From Desulfobacterales bacterium (lineage in GTDB: Bacteria > Desulfobacterota > Desulfobacteria > Desulfobacterales > Desulfobacteraceae): 14,977 bases of DNA. Position 1 is the first letter of the stretch. The number at the start of each line of letters is the position of its first letter. The notes beneath the pieces were generated by a model. The model had not been told where the DNA came from. It was given only the letters and a program-made list of their open reading frames with translations, and searched no databases. The position numbers were made by a program, and so were the translations under genes. The stretch is taken from assembly GCA_022361095.1 (NCBI GenBank), contig JAKSBO010000476.1, positions 1-14,977 on the forward strand, read 5' to 3'. Below are positions 14,552 through 14,977 of this stretch, piece by piece.

Positions 14552-14977
14552 ATGAGTAAAGAACGGCTTTTCGCTTCATTTCTTCTGGATCGGGATAGCG
14601 GCCAGGGTATTGCCCTGGATGCTTTAGATGTTATAGAGGCCATCAAAGTCCGGCCCATTCAGCCGGTGCCCGACAGCTCGCCCCTTCTGGTGGGCTTTAT
14701 GCGTCTGCGCAATGATGTCCTTCCTGTAATTAACCTTAAAAAGCGATTTGGGTTTGCAAAGACCGATTATGACGACGATGCCAATGTTGCGGTGGTCTCC
14801 TTGAACGGATACCGAATGGCGCTTCTTTTTGATGATATCCTTGAAGTTCTGCGCATCTCCGACGACCAGATCGTCCCCATTCCCAAAGTATTGCTTTCAG
14901 ATGACCGGCTGGTGTCAGGACTCATTCCGCGCCAAGGAAACAATCTTGAGGTGATGGAACTGAAACAGCTTTTTAAA
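14552..14977 (+). CDS. CheW-like chemotaxis coupling protein, 3' end outside the window
   Basis: The ATG at 14552 has AGGGAAA before it and the frame stays open for 142 codons to the last base. The sequence follows the CheW domain: ASFLLDRDSGQGIALDALDVIEAIK, then PLLVGFMRLRNDVLPVINLKKRFG, MALLFDDILEVLRI and a closing LEVMELKQLFK. CheW domains couple receptors to the CheA kinase. The length nearly equals a single CheW domain, so the gene probably ends soon after the window, but a fusion (CheV or CheA type) cannot be excluded. The 570-base gap separates it from msrAB, so it has its own promoter; an AT-rich stretch around 14440-14470 may hold it, but I see no clear -35/-10 pair. Confidence 0.8.
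   Translation, partial: MSKERLFASFLLDRDSGQGIALDALDVIEAIKVRPIQPVPDSSPLLVGFMRLRNDVLPVINLKKRFGFAKTDYDDDANVAVVSLNGYRMALLFDDILEVLRISDDQIVPIPKVLLSDDRLVSGLIPRQGNNLEVMELKQLFK

Noticed and set aside
1..14977. CRISPR arrays, transposase genes, phage genes
   Set aside because: No regularly spaced direct repeats and no transposase, integrase or phage structural motifs were seen in any frame.

Overview
The window most likely comes from a Desulfobacteraceae-like sulfate reducer (Desulfobacterota, perhaps near Desulfobacter or Desulfobacula). That is an inference from the gene mix: a large DASS/SLC13 permease run by a Cache-type histidine kinase, a CBS-domain response regulator, a variant Lon-type protease, a fused MsrA-MsrB, and a cold-shock/RNA-helicase cluster. 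No rRNA, tRNA, CRISPR array or intact transposase was seen.

Layout. (1) 2-874: the 3' part of a Lon-like (S16) protease gene that starts before the window. (2) 1061-2059: a truncated CxxCC (YkgJ-type) gene and an AT-richer ORF of unknown function, ending at a short repeated element (copy A). (3) 2316-5089: an RNA-metabolism cluster made of a cold-shock protein gene (minus), a DEAD-box RNA helicase, a small very basic protein with a broken frame, a decayed methyltransferase gene, and an RRM RNA-binding protein. The cold-shock and helicase genes diverge from a promoter region built around a 10-bp inverted repeat. A second copy of the repeated element (B) sits where the methyltransferase gene is cut off, just before the RRM gene. 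(4) 5292-6476 (minus): a PseC-like sugar-nucleotide aminotransferase with no other pseudaminic-acid genes beside it. (5) 6734-12702: a tightly packed run of Cache histidine kinase, receiver-only regulator, 616-residue DASS permease, 45-residue membrane peptide, Yip1-like membrane protein, receiver-CBS-CBS protein and the remnant of a universal stress protein (Usp). (6) 12670-12802: a second Usp remnant. (7) 12923-13978: MsrA-MsrB fusion with a strong terminator-like hairpin after it. (8) 13979-14551: AT-rich intergenic DNA. (9) 14552 to the end: a CheW-like gene that leaves the window.

The central operon reads as one signalling and transport unit. A membrane kinase with a periplasmic ligand-binding domain would phosphorylate one or both regulators, neither of which has a DNA-binding domain, next to a permease whose sodium/substrate signature motifs are altered. 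Output through protein interaction or adenine-nucleotide sensing by the CBS pair is more likely than direct transcription control. Gene decay recurs through the window (methyltransferase, two Usp genes, the CxxCC gene, the small basic gene). Several lesions are single-base changes in homopolymer runs, so sequencing error is possible for those. A stop codon and large internal or terminal losses argue for real decay in others.
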